A stretch of DNA of 10,020 nt from Deltaproteobacteria bacterium (GTDB lineage Bacteria > Desulfobacterota > DSM-4660 > Desulfatiglandales > Desulfatiglandaceae): the NCBI GenBank assembly GCA_019307165.1, contig JAFDKD010000077.1:1-10020 (forward strand). The letters run 5' to 3'. Shown piece after piece: positions 1 to 4,694 of the stretch (position 1 is the first letter of the stretch; each line of letters begins with the position of its first letter). The translations under genes and the position numbers were made by a program. The notes below the pieces were generated by a model. It saw only the letters and a list, made by a program, of their open reading frames with translations. It was not told the origin of the DNA and did not search any database.

Positions 1-170
1 CCGGTCATTCGACACGGGAAATGTTCGACAGATACAATAAAGTCGATGAAGAAGACTCCCGAAATGCGGCCCAAAAACTACAGTTGTTTCTTGCAACTGT
101 TGACCAAAACGTTGACCAAACGCCCTCCCCAATAAAAAATGAGCCAGCTGAAAATCAGCTAACTCATTGA
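1..170 (+). CDS. Tyrosine recombinase (phage/island integrase), C-terminal fragment, 5' end outside window
   Basis: Reading in frame from base 3 gives 55 codons ending at TGA 168-170. The fragment opens with GHSTREMFDRY, which matches the last catalytic box of tyrosine recombinases. The His (bases 6-8) would be the box II His and the Tyr (33-35) the nucleophile that links to DNA. It continues NKVDEED, a common follow-on in phage and island integrases, then a polar tail with no recognisable domain. The rest of the catalytic domain and the arm-binding domain lie left of the window. The gene converges on the 3' end of tRNA-Leu, which begins ten bases past the stop; this is the usual arrangement of an element integrated in a tRNA gene. 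The role, site-specific integration and excision, is inferred from the family. Whether the full gene is intact cannot be seen. It was found by translating the edge directly. Confidence 0.85.
   Translation, partial: GHSTREMFDRYNKVDEEDSRNAAQKLQLFLATVDQNVDQTPSPIKNEPAENQLTH
134..168 (-). terminator. Rho-independent terminator of the secG-tRNA-Leu transcript
   Basis: Read on the minus strand just after the tRNA, an interrupted stem forms: AATGAG, a 2-nt bulge, AGCTGA, loop TTT, TCAGCT, a 2-nt bulge, CTCATT. It runs into a six-T tract (As at 134-139 on plus). Both arms pair fully apart from the symmetric two-base internal loop. It lies 12 bases beyond the tRNA 3' end. It also falls inside the last codons of the convergent integrase gene. 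Confidence 0.65.
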
Positions 171-179
171 TATCAATCA

Positions 180-206
180 TGGTGCCGAAGGCGGGATTCG
201 AACCCG
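180..206 (-). other. Putative attachment site (att core) in the 3' end of tRNA-Leu
   Basis: The T-arm and acceptor 3' strand of the tRNA, including the encoded CCA, face an integrase gene that ends ten bases away. Tyrosine recombinases commonly cross over in such tRNA 3' segments and rebuild the tRNA with their own copy. The exact core length is unknown, because the partner direct repeat would lie outside the window to the left. The boundaries given are only the T-arm to 3' end. Confidence 0.35.
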
Positions 207-266
207 CACACCCGTCGGGCACTACCCCCTCAAGATAGCGTGTCTACCAGTTTCCACCACTTCGGC
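180..266 (-). tRNA. tRNA-Leu (anticodon GAG), CCA encoded
   Basis: On the minus strand the 7-bp acceptor stem is GCCGAAG (266-260) with CTTCGGC (190-184), followed by discriminator A and encoded CCA. The anticodon arm is CTATC-TTGAGGG-GGTAG, giving anticodon GAG, which reads CUC and CUU leucine codons. The T-arm carries the GGTTCGAATCC consensus. A long variable arm is present, as expected for a class II tRNA. The overall sequence closely resembles E. coli leuU. It lies 14 bases after the secG stop with no promoter between, so it is probably processed from the secG transcript. Its 3' end abuts an integrase gene and is the likely integration target. Confidence 0.97.
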
Positions 267-280
267 ACGGGTTTGTACGG

Positions 281-610
281 TTACTGTCCGGCAGGCGGAG
301 GTGGCGCTGATGCCGGCGCCGGCGCGGTCTGCGCCGCGGGGACTTCGGTCTGGGTCACACCCTCCATAATAGAGGAGGTAGCACCTCTCCCAAAGAAAAA
401 CGACAGACTGAGGGACGTCAGCATAAACACGATGGCCGCGGCCGTGGTCACCTTGTGCATAAATGTGGTGGCCCCGGCGCTTCCGAAAACGGCCTGGCTG
501 GACCCGCCGAATGCCGCACCCATGCCGGCGCCCTTTCCCCTCTGGAGCAAAACAATAAGGATCAGCGCCAGACAGACCGCAATGTGCAAAAGAATTAGAA
601 TCAGTTTCAT
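281..610 (-). CDS. secG: SecG, preprotein translocase subunit
   Basis: This is a 109-residue inner-membrane protein of the SecYEG channel, which exports unfolded proteins driven by SecA. Two hydrophobic segments lie at about residues 3-22 and 54-72. Between them is the family motif LLQRGKGAGMGAAFGGSSQA with a following VFGS, diagnostic of SecG. The C-terminal tail (about 85-109) is rich in Ala and Pro, is typically variable in the family, and carries no extra domain. The start is ATG at 610, with AGAGG about seven bases upstream. The gene follows tpiA, a frequent neighbour in Proteobacteria, and precedes tRNA-Leu(GAG), the same order as secG-leuU in E. coli. A sigma-70-like promoter lies in the gap before it. 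Confidence 0.96.
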   Translation of the reverse strand: MKLILILLHIAVCLALILIVLLQRGKGAGMGAAFGGSSQAVFGSAGATTFMHKVTTAAAIVFMLTSLSLSFFFGRGATSSIMEGVTQTEVPAAQTAPAPASAPPPPAGQ

Positions 611-664
611 ATATCTGCCTCTCGGATCAAAGGCGAATGCCTGTTATTTTTAACACCATCCTAT

Positions 665-692
665 ATTATATCCAGCCTTTAAAATTTTTCAA
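665..692 (-). promoter_or_regulatory. Putative sigma-70 promoter for secG and tRNA-Leu
   Basis: On the minus strand TTGAAA (692-687) is followed after 16 bases by a perfect TATAAT (670-665). Transcription would start near 658, about 48 bases before the secG ATG. The -35 box overlaps the loop of the inverted repeat at 676-707. Confidence 0.6.
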
Positions 693-707
693 TAAAAATT
701 TTAAAGG
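676..707. repeat. Perfect 14-bp inverted repeat with 4-base loop between tpiA and secG
   Basis: Bases 676-689 (CCTTTAAAATTTTT) are the exact reverse complement of 694-707, with loop CAAT at 690-693. No T-run follows on either strand, so it is not a classic terminator, although it could act as a weak 3' hairpin for tpiA. It is centred on the -35 box of the predicted secG promoter and could instead be an operator. It is much more AT-rich than its surroundings. Confidence 0.7.
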
Positions 708-731
708 GAAAAGAAAGAACGGAAAGAAATT

Positions 732-1439
732 TCAGACAGGATCAAAACGGACGATGCCCGCGAACGTCTCCGCCTGCAGGCTGGCGCCTCCGACCAGGGC
801 GCCGTCGATATCGGGCTGGGCCATGAGGTCCGCTGCGTTGCCCGGTTTTACGCTCCCGCCGTAAAGGATCCGCACCTGATCAGCGGCATCGGAAACAAAG
901 GTGTCCCCCAGCCATCCCCGGATAAAGCCGTGGACTTCCCGGGCCTCGTCGGGGGTGGCCGTGAGTCCGGTGCCAATGGCCCACACGGGCTCGTATGCCA
1001 GGATCGTTGACGCGGGCATGGATCCTTGGACGCGAAACTGTTGCAGGGAACCTTCCAGTTGCCTCCTGATCAGCCCCTCCCGGACAGCGGCCGCAGCCTT
1101 CCTGTCAATATCTTCGCTGGGCTCCCGGAAAAGGCTCCGTCGTTCCGAATGGCCCAGGATCACATGCGTGCACCCGGTTTCCTTGAGCATGGCAGCTGAG
1201 ACTTCGCCCGTATAAGCGCCCTCCGTCTCCCAATGCATATTCTGGGCCCCCAGAAAAATACCGGCGTCGCCGATCGCCTCTCTCACCGCCGGCAACGCCG
1301 TAAACGGGGGCGCCACCAGCACGTCGACGCCCTTCACATCGCGGATTCCGGCGGCAATGCCCCGGACCAGTTCGGCCCCTTCCGCAATCCCCAGGTTCAT
1401 CTTCCAGTTGCCGGCGATCATGGGTATTCTAAGTGCCAT
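732..1439 (-). CDS. tpiA: Triosephosphate isomerase with an internal deletion (possibly non-functional)
   Basis: The family interconverts dihydroxyacetone phosphate and glyceraldehyde-3-phosphate. Catalytic residues visible are N11 and K13 (AGNWKMN), H97 (GHSERR) and E150 at the head of loop 6 (AYEPVWAIGTG). Phosphate-binding YGGSV (193-197) and GALVGGASL (213-221) are also intact. At residues 121-130, however, EGLI runs straight into RRQLEG. The family normally has about 20 more residues here, carrying a (T/I)P(I/V)(L/V)C(V/I)GE strand and EREAG helix. That is beta strand 5 and its conserved Cys and Glu. The length is 235 residues against about 250. The frame is open throughout, so this is an in-frame loss. 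ATG 1439 is chosen because it sits beside the N-terminal IAGNWKMN and GGGAGAG; a longer frame back to 1547 would overlap gap. The gene follows gap by 43 bases. Confidence 0.9.
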   Translation of the reverse strand: MALRIPMIAGNWKMNLGIAEGAELVRGIAAGIRDVKGVDVLVAPPFTALPAVREAIGDAGIFLGAQNMHWETEGAYTGEVSAAMLKETGCTHVILGHSERRSLFREPSEDIDRKAAAAVREGLIRRQLEGSLQQFRVQGSMPASTILAYEPVWAIGTGLTATPDEAREVHGFIRGWLGDTFVSDAADQVRILYGGSVKPGNAADLMAQPDIDGALVGGASLQAETFAGIVRFDPV

Positions 1440-1482
1440 GTCTTCTCTCCCGGGCCTAACACATGTTCTAGATGGCCGGAAA

Positions 1483-2481
1483 TCAGCTGCCGGCCATGTA
1501 CAATGCCAGATCCACCATGCGGTTGGAATATCCGAACTCGTTGTCATACCACGAGAGGACCTTCACCATGTCTCCGACAGCCATGGTGCAGGGAGCGTCT
1601 ACGGTGGATGACACCGATGACCCGTTGAAATCGGTCGATACCAGAGGCGCGTCGCTGTAAGCCAGTATCCCTTTCAGGTTGCCGTCCGCGGCCTCTTTAA
1701 AAGCGTTGTTGACTTCATCCACTGTCGCGGGGTGGCCCAACTGGACCACGAGGTCCACCACCGACACATTGGGGGTAGGCACGCGAATGGCCATACCGTT
1801 CAGCTTCCCTTTAAGGCTGGGCAGGACCAGGGAAACGGCCTTGGCTGCGCCTGTGGTGGTGGGAATCATGGAAAGGGCCGCCGCCCTCGCCCTTCGCAGG
1901 TCCTTGTGGGGGAAATCGAGCAGCCGCTGATCTCCCGTATACGCGTGGGTGGTGGTCATGAGACCCTTTTCGATACCGAAATTGTCCAGGAGCACTTTGC
2001 AAACGGGCGCCAGACAGTTGGTTGTGCAGGAGGCGTTGGATACGATGTGATGCGCTTTCGGATCATAATCGTGGTGGTTTACGCCCATGACCACCGTAAT
2101 GTCGGGGCCTTTTGCAGGGGCGGAGATAATCACCTTTTTGGCCCCCGCCTCCAAATGTCCCGCGGCCTTGTCCCGCTCGCGAAACAGCCCGGTACATTCG
2201 AACACCGTTTCAACGCCCAGGTCCCCCCAGGGCAGACCGCCGGGCTCCTTTTGGCTGTAAATCTCGATCTCCTTTCCATCTACAATCAAGGAGTGATCGG
2301 TGCTCGAAACCTCCGCTCCCAAAACACCGTGGACGGAGTCGTATTTGAGCAGATGAGCCAGGGTGGCCGCATCCGTAAGATCATTGATCGCCTCGAATTC
2401 AATGGCGTCATTGCCGATACCCGCGCGAAAAACCATTCTCCCAATTCTCCCGAAGCCGTTTATGGCCACTTTCAACGTCAT
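1483..2481 (-). CDS. gap: Glyceraldehyde-3-phosphate dehydrogenase, type I
   Basis: This cytosolic glycolytic and gluconeogenic enzyme oxidises and phosphorylates glyceraldehyde-3-phosphate with NAD. It is full length at 332 residues. The Rossmann motif INGFGRIGR is at 7-15. The active-site block SNASCTTNCLAP has the nucleophile C152, and the partner H179 lies in TTTHAYTGDQ. The PHKDLRRARAA loop and C-terminal WYDNEFGYSNR are intact. An Asp at 34 after beta-2 fits NAD preference. The start at 2481 is preceded by a very strong AGGAGGGG at good spacing. tpiA follows after 43 bases; pgk, often found between or beside these genes, is absent here. Only 91 bases separate it from rimI upstream, and a weak promoter candidate lies there. 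Confidence 0.97.
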   Translation of the reverse strand: MTLKVAINGFGRIGRMVFRAGIGNDAIEFEAINDLTDAATLAHLLKYDSVHGVLGAEVSSTDHSLIVDGKEIEIYSQKEPGGLPWGDLGVETVFECTGLFRERDKAAGHLEAGAKKVIISAPAKGPDITVVMGVNHHDYDPKAHHIVSNASCTTNCLAPVCKVLLDNFGIEKGLMTTTHAYTGDQRLLDFPHKDLRRARAAALSMIPTTTGAAKAVSLVLPSLKGKLNGMAIRVPTPNVSVVDLVVQLGHPATVDEVNNAFKEAADGNLKGILAYSDAPLVSTDFNGSSVSSTVDAPCTMAVGDMVKVLSWYDNEFGYSNRMVDLALYMAGS

Positions 2482-2509
2482 GGTTCCCCTCCTGATTTGT
2501 CAATATCAA

Positions 2510-2537
2510 ATCTTACAGCCCCGTCTCTTACCGGCAA
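2510..2537 (-). promoter_or_regulatory. Weak candidate sigma-70 promoter for gap
   Basis: On the minus strand TTGCCG (2537-2532) and TAAGAT (2515-2510) are separated by 16 bases, starting transcription about 20 bases upstream of the gap ATG. Both boxes are imperfect, and readthrough from rimI is equally possible. Confidence 0.28.
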
Positions 2538-2572
2538 AAGGCCTAAAAAACCTTAATTGAAACCAAGGCGAT

Positions 2573-3058
2573 TCACGAAGAAGTGCCCCGCGCCATTTGC
2601 ATCGGGGCTTCCAGCGACAGGGTCATAATGAGCGCATCCTCACGGGTATCGTCGTAATACCCCTGCCGCCGCCCCCCGCCCCGAAACCCGTATTTATGGT
2701 AAAGCTCCCGAGCCGGCGTGTTGGACGGCCGCACCTCCAGCCATACCTTTTCGACCCCGGATGCAAGACCCAAAGCGATCATTCGATCCATCAGGTGGCG
2801 CCCCAGTCCCATCCTCCGCCTGCCGGGATGAACCGCAAGGCTCAGCAAGTGAATTTCATCGAGAAACATCCAGAAGCAGACATATGCGGCTGTTTCACCG
2901 TCCAGGAGCAGCACCCAGAAATTGGAAACATCGTTTCCCGCCTCACCCTGAAAAGCGCTTGGCCCCCACGGACTGGGGAACGACGCCCGTTCAATAGCCA
3001 GGATATCGTCTTGATACAGGCCTAGATTTCTTGGTGTTATATGAATAAGGGAAATCAT
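2573..3058 (-). CDS. rimI: RimI-type ribosomal-protein (S18) alanine N-acetyltransferase, GNAT family
   Basis: This is a 161-residue single GNAT domain. Motif A (LAVHPGRRRMGLGRHLM, about 74-90) carries the R/Q-x-x-G-x-G acetyl-CoA pyrophosphate loop. LEVRPSNTPARELYHKYGF (107-125) is the hallmark RimI segment, with E108 and Y120 at the positions of the usual catalytic Glu and Tyr. It ends with YYDDTREDALIM, also typical. The family acetylates the N-terminal Ala of ribosomal protein S18, but RimI homologues can be broader, so the substrate is inferred. The start ATG (3058) overlaps the stop of the EIIA gene in an ATGA, indicating translational coupling. The C-terminal tail after about 148 is not part of the conserved fold. 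Confidence 0.85.
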   Translation of the reverse strand: MISLIHITPRNLGLYQDDILAIERASFPSPWGPSAFQGEAGNDVSNFWVLLLDGETAAYVCFWMFLDEIHLLSLAVHPGRRRMGLGRHLMDRMIALGLASGVEKVWLEVRPSNTPARELYHKYGFRGGGRRQGYYDDTREDALIMTLSLEAPMQMARGTSS

Positions 3059-3456
3059 TCCGTCTTGAGCAACTTACCGGCCAATGCGATGCTCCGTTTT
3101 CCCGCTTCCTGCGCTTTTTCGCCCAGTTCGCCCAGCGACAGACGCTTCCTGTCCTGGGCCACGGCCACAACCATCGGCAAATTAACGCCGCTCAACACCT
3201 CTACCCGCTCTTCCTTCAGAAACGACAGGCTCAGGTTGGAAGGGGTCCCGCCAAACATATCCGTCAGCACGAGAACGCCTTGCCCCTGATCGAGCGCCTT
3301 GATCTTCTCGGAAATGGTCTTCAGGATCTTAGCGCTGTCCGAGGTTTCCGTAATGGATATGGAATCGGCCGCATCCAGGCCGCCCAGGATCAACTCGGCG
3401 GCATTCAAGAATTCCTTCCCCAAGTCGCAATGGGAAATAATCAGTATACCTATCAT
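3055..3456 (-). CDS. PTS EIIA component, mannose/fructose/sorbose (EIIA-Man) family
   Basis: This cytoplasmic phosphocarrier has 133 residues, about the size of a lone EIIA-Man domain. H9 in IGILIISHCDLG is the phosphorylated His. The signature LVLTDMFGGTPSN (62-74) and the SGVNLPM loop (89-95) are both intact. No EIIB, EIIC or EIID partner is nearby, and the gene sits in a PTS-Ntr neighbourhood with rpoN, hpf and ptsN. A regulatory rather than sugar-transport role is therefore likely, by inference. ATG 3456 is chosen because the conserved beta-1 strand begins there, GGGG lies six bases upstream, and it overlaps the stop of a preceding frame in an ATGA. A possible upstream extension to 3567 has no family similarity. 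It overlaps rimI by four bases downstream. Confidence 0.92.
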   Translation of the reverse strand: MIGILIISHCDLGKEFLNAAELILGGLDAADSISITETSDSAKILKTISEKIKALDQGQGVLVLTDMFGGTPSNLSLSFLKEERVEVLSGVNLPMVVAVAQDRKRLSLGELGEKAQEAGKRSIALAGKLLKTE

Positions 3457-3620
3457 GGCGTCCCCACACTCATCCTGACCACCATCAAGATGCCATCTTC
3501 CCGCGTTTTTCCAGCGGGGACATCCGACACCTTGCCGGTGCTCAGGATCATCTCTTCGCCAAACCACCCGGTGAAATACAGAATGCTAAAAATAGAGGGC
3601 GGATTTATTCGTCGAATGCC
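3453..3620 (-). pseudogene. Unrecognised short reading frame before EIIA, possible 3' remnant of a lost gene
   Basis: Between ptsN and EIIA (169 bases) one minus-strand frame is open from a TGA at 3623-3621 to the TGA at 3455-3453, giving 55 codons. Its second half reads TGWFGEEMILSTGKV, then SDVPAGKTREDGILMVVR, then MSVGTP, with GC-rich third positions like its neighbours. Its stop overlaps the EIIA ATG as ATGA, the coupling used at other gene junctions in this block. There is no ATG, GTG or TTG near the 5' end; the first ATG would leave only 33 residues. I do not recognise the family. By synteny rapZ (and often hprK) is expected here, but the peptide does not resemble the RapZ C-terminus. 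It could be a 5'-truncated remnant, a small gene using a rare start, or chance. Confidence 0.35.
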
Positions 3621-3625
3621 TCATT

Positions 3626-4087
3626 TCAGGATTCTTCATCCATGTCTGTGATGGTCCGATAAAGATCCCCCCGGCCGCTCGCCTCCATAAGCAATTTTCT
3701 AAACGCGCTGTTCTTGAGAATCTTCGCGATCTTCGCCAATACCTGCAAATGCATGCCGGACGAATTTTCAGGCGCGATGAGGAGAAAAAAGAGATGGACG
3801 GGCTGCGCGTCCATGGAATCGAAATCGAGGCCCGTTTTGCTTCTCCCAAATGAGACGATTGGTTGATCCACCCCTTTGAGTTTTCCATGGGGGATGGCCA
3901 CGCCATCCCCGATTCCGGTGCTTCCCAGGTTTTCACGCTCCACCAGGACGTTTACCAGGACCACCCTATCCACGGACGGATTGTGCCTGGAAACGACCTC
4001 CGCCAGTTCCTCCAGAACACCTTTTTTATCCCGGGCTTTAAGGTCCGAAATAATGTCATCTTCCATCAAGATATCGGCAAGTCTCAT
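3626..4087 (-). CDS. ptsN: PtsN (EIIA-Ntr), nitrogen-related PTS phosphocarrier
   Basis: This is a 153-residue cytoplasmic EIIA of the fructose/Ntr family, phosphorylated on His. The conserved segment GSTGIGDGVAIPHGK (56-69) places the phosphorylated His at H67. VHLFFLLIAPENSSGMHLQVLAKIA (98-121) is the other family hallmark. In Proteobacteria PtsN tunes potassium transport, nitrogen and carbon responses through its phosphorylation state; the target here is unknown. The start at 4087 (MRLADIL) matches the family start. A longer frame reaches 4141, but that would overlap hpf, which ends 19 bases upstream of the chosen ATG. The GAGG before the gene lies rather far (about 17 bases) from this ATG, so the start is not fully certain. 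The rpoN-hpf-ptsN order is conserved across Proteobacteria. Confidence 0.95.
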   Translation of the reverse strand: MRLADILMEDDIISDLKARDKKGVLEELAEVVSRHNPSVDRVVLVNVLVERENLGSTGIGDGVAIPHGKLKGVDQPIVSFGRSKTGLDFDSMDAQPVHLFFLLIAPENSSGMHLQVLAKIAKILKNSAFRKLLMEASGRGDLYRTITDMDEES

Positions 4088-4106
4088 TTCATGAACCCGT
4101 ATTGCC

Positions 4107-4646
4107 TCAATTGGTCGGCTCGATGAGCCCGAGGTTTCCACCCTTTCTTTTGTAGATCACATTGATCTCTCTGGACTTGGCGTTCCGAAACACGAGAAAA
4201 TCCTGCTGGGACATATCGAGCTGCATGGCAGCCTCTTCAGGATCCATGGGCTTGGCCGCCATCTTCTCCACCTCGATCACCGGCTCGTCTTGAATCGGCA
4301 CGCTTGCCTCCTCGGCCGCCTCGCTGTCGAGGACCGCAGCGCCCTTGATATTTTCCGAACTGTGGTCGCGTATCTTTGACAAATGCCTCTTCAGCTGCTT
4401 TTCGACCTTGTCCATGACCTGATCGATGGCCGAATACATATCCTCGGTCTCTTCGGCGGCTTTGATCCTGCTTCCGTTTACGTTCAACGTAATGTCAGCC
4501 ATATGCCTGAATTTCTCCACGCACAGGACCACATGGGCCTCCGCTGGAAAATCCAGGAACTTTCTGATCTTACCCAGTTTTTCTTCGGCGTAAGCCTTAA
4601 GACTTTCCGTAGGCTCCATGTGTCTGAATGTTACCGTTATTTCCAT
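4107..4646 (-). CDS. hpf: Long-form ribosome hibernation promoting factor
   Basis: At 179 residues this is the long HPF type. An N-terminal S30AE/YfiA domain (1 to about 97) binds the ribosomal A/P-site region. An acidic linker follows (about 98-121). The C-terminal dimerisation domain (about 122-178: VIEVEKMAAKPMDPEEAAMQ, later DFLVFRN and YKRKGGNLGLIEP) joins two 70S ribosomes into 100S dimers in long-HPF organisms. Short HPF, as in E. coli, lacks this second domain and uses RMF instead, so RMF is probably not needed here. Start ATG 4646 has GGAGGG five bases upstream. It follows rpoN by 48 bases and precedes ptsN by 19, the conserved rpoN operon arrangement. Confidence 0.96.
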   Translation of the reverse strand: MEITVTFRHMEPTESLKAYAEEKLGKIRKFLDFPAEAHVVLCVEKFRHMADITLNVNGSRIKAAEETEDMYSAIDQVMDKVEKQLKRHLSKIRDHSSENIKGAAVLDSEAAEEASVPIQDEPVIEVEKMAAKPMDPEEAAMQLDMSQQDFLVFRNAKSREINVIYKRKGGNLGLIEPTN

Positions 4647-4694
4647 AAGATCCCTCCCATAACAGGATTGCCGTTGAAGAAACCGAAATTCGCT

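Noticed and set aside
1440..1547. Upstream extension of the TPI frame by 36 residues
   Set aside because: It overlaps the end of gap, has no family similarity, and ATG 1439 has a good ribosome binding site directly before the conserved N-terminus.
1732..2556. 274-residue plus-strand frame opposite gap
   Set aside because: Shadow of gap; composition is low-complexity and there is no domain or ribosome binding site.
3457..3567. Upstream extension of the EIIA frame by 37 residues
   Set aside because: The added residues do not resemble EIIA; the conserved first strand starts at 3456, where an ATGA coupling and GGGG support the start.
4088..4141. Longer PtsN start inside hpf
   Set aside because: It overlaps the hpf C-terminus and adds 18 residues not seen in the family.
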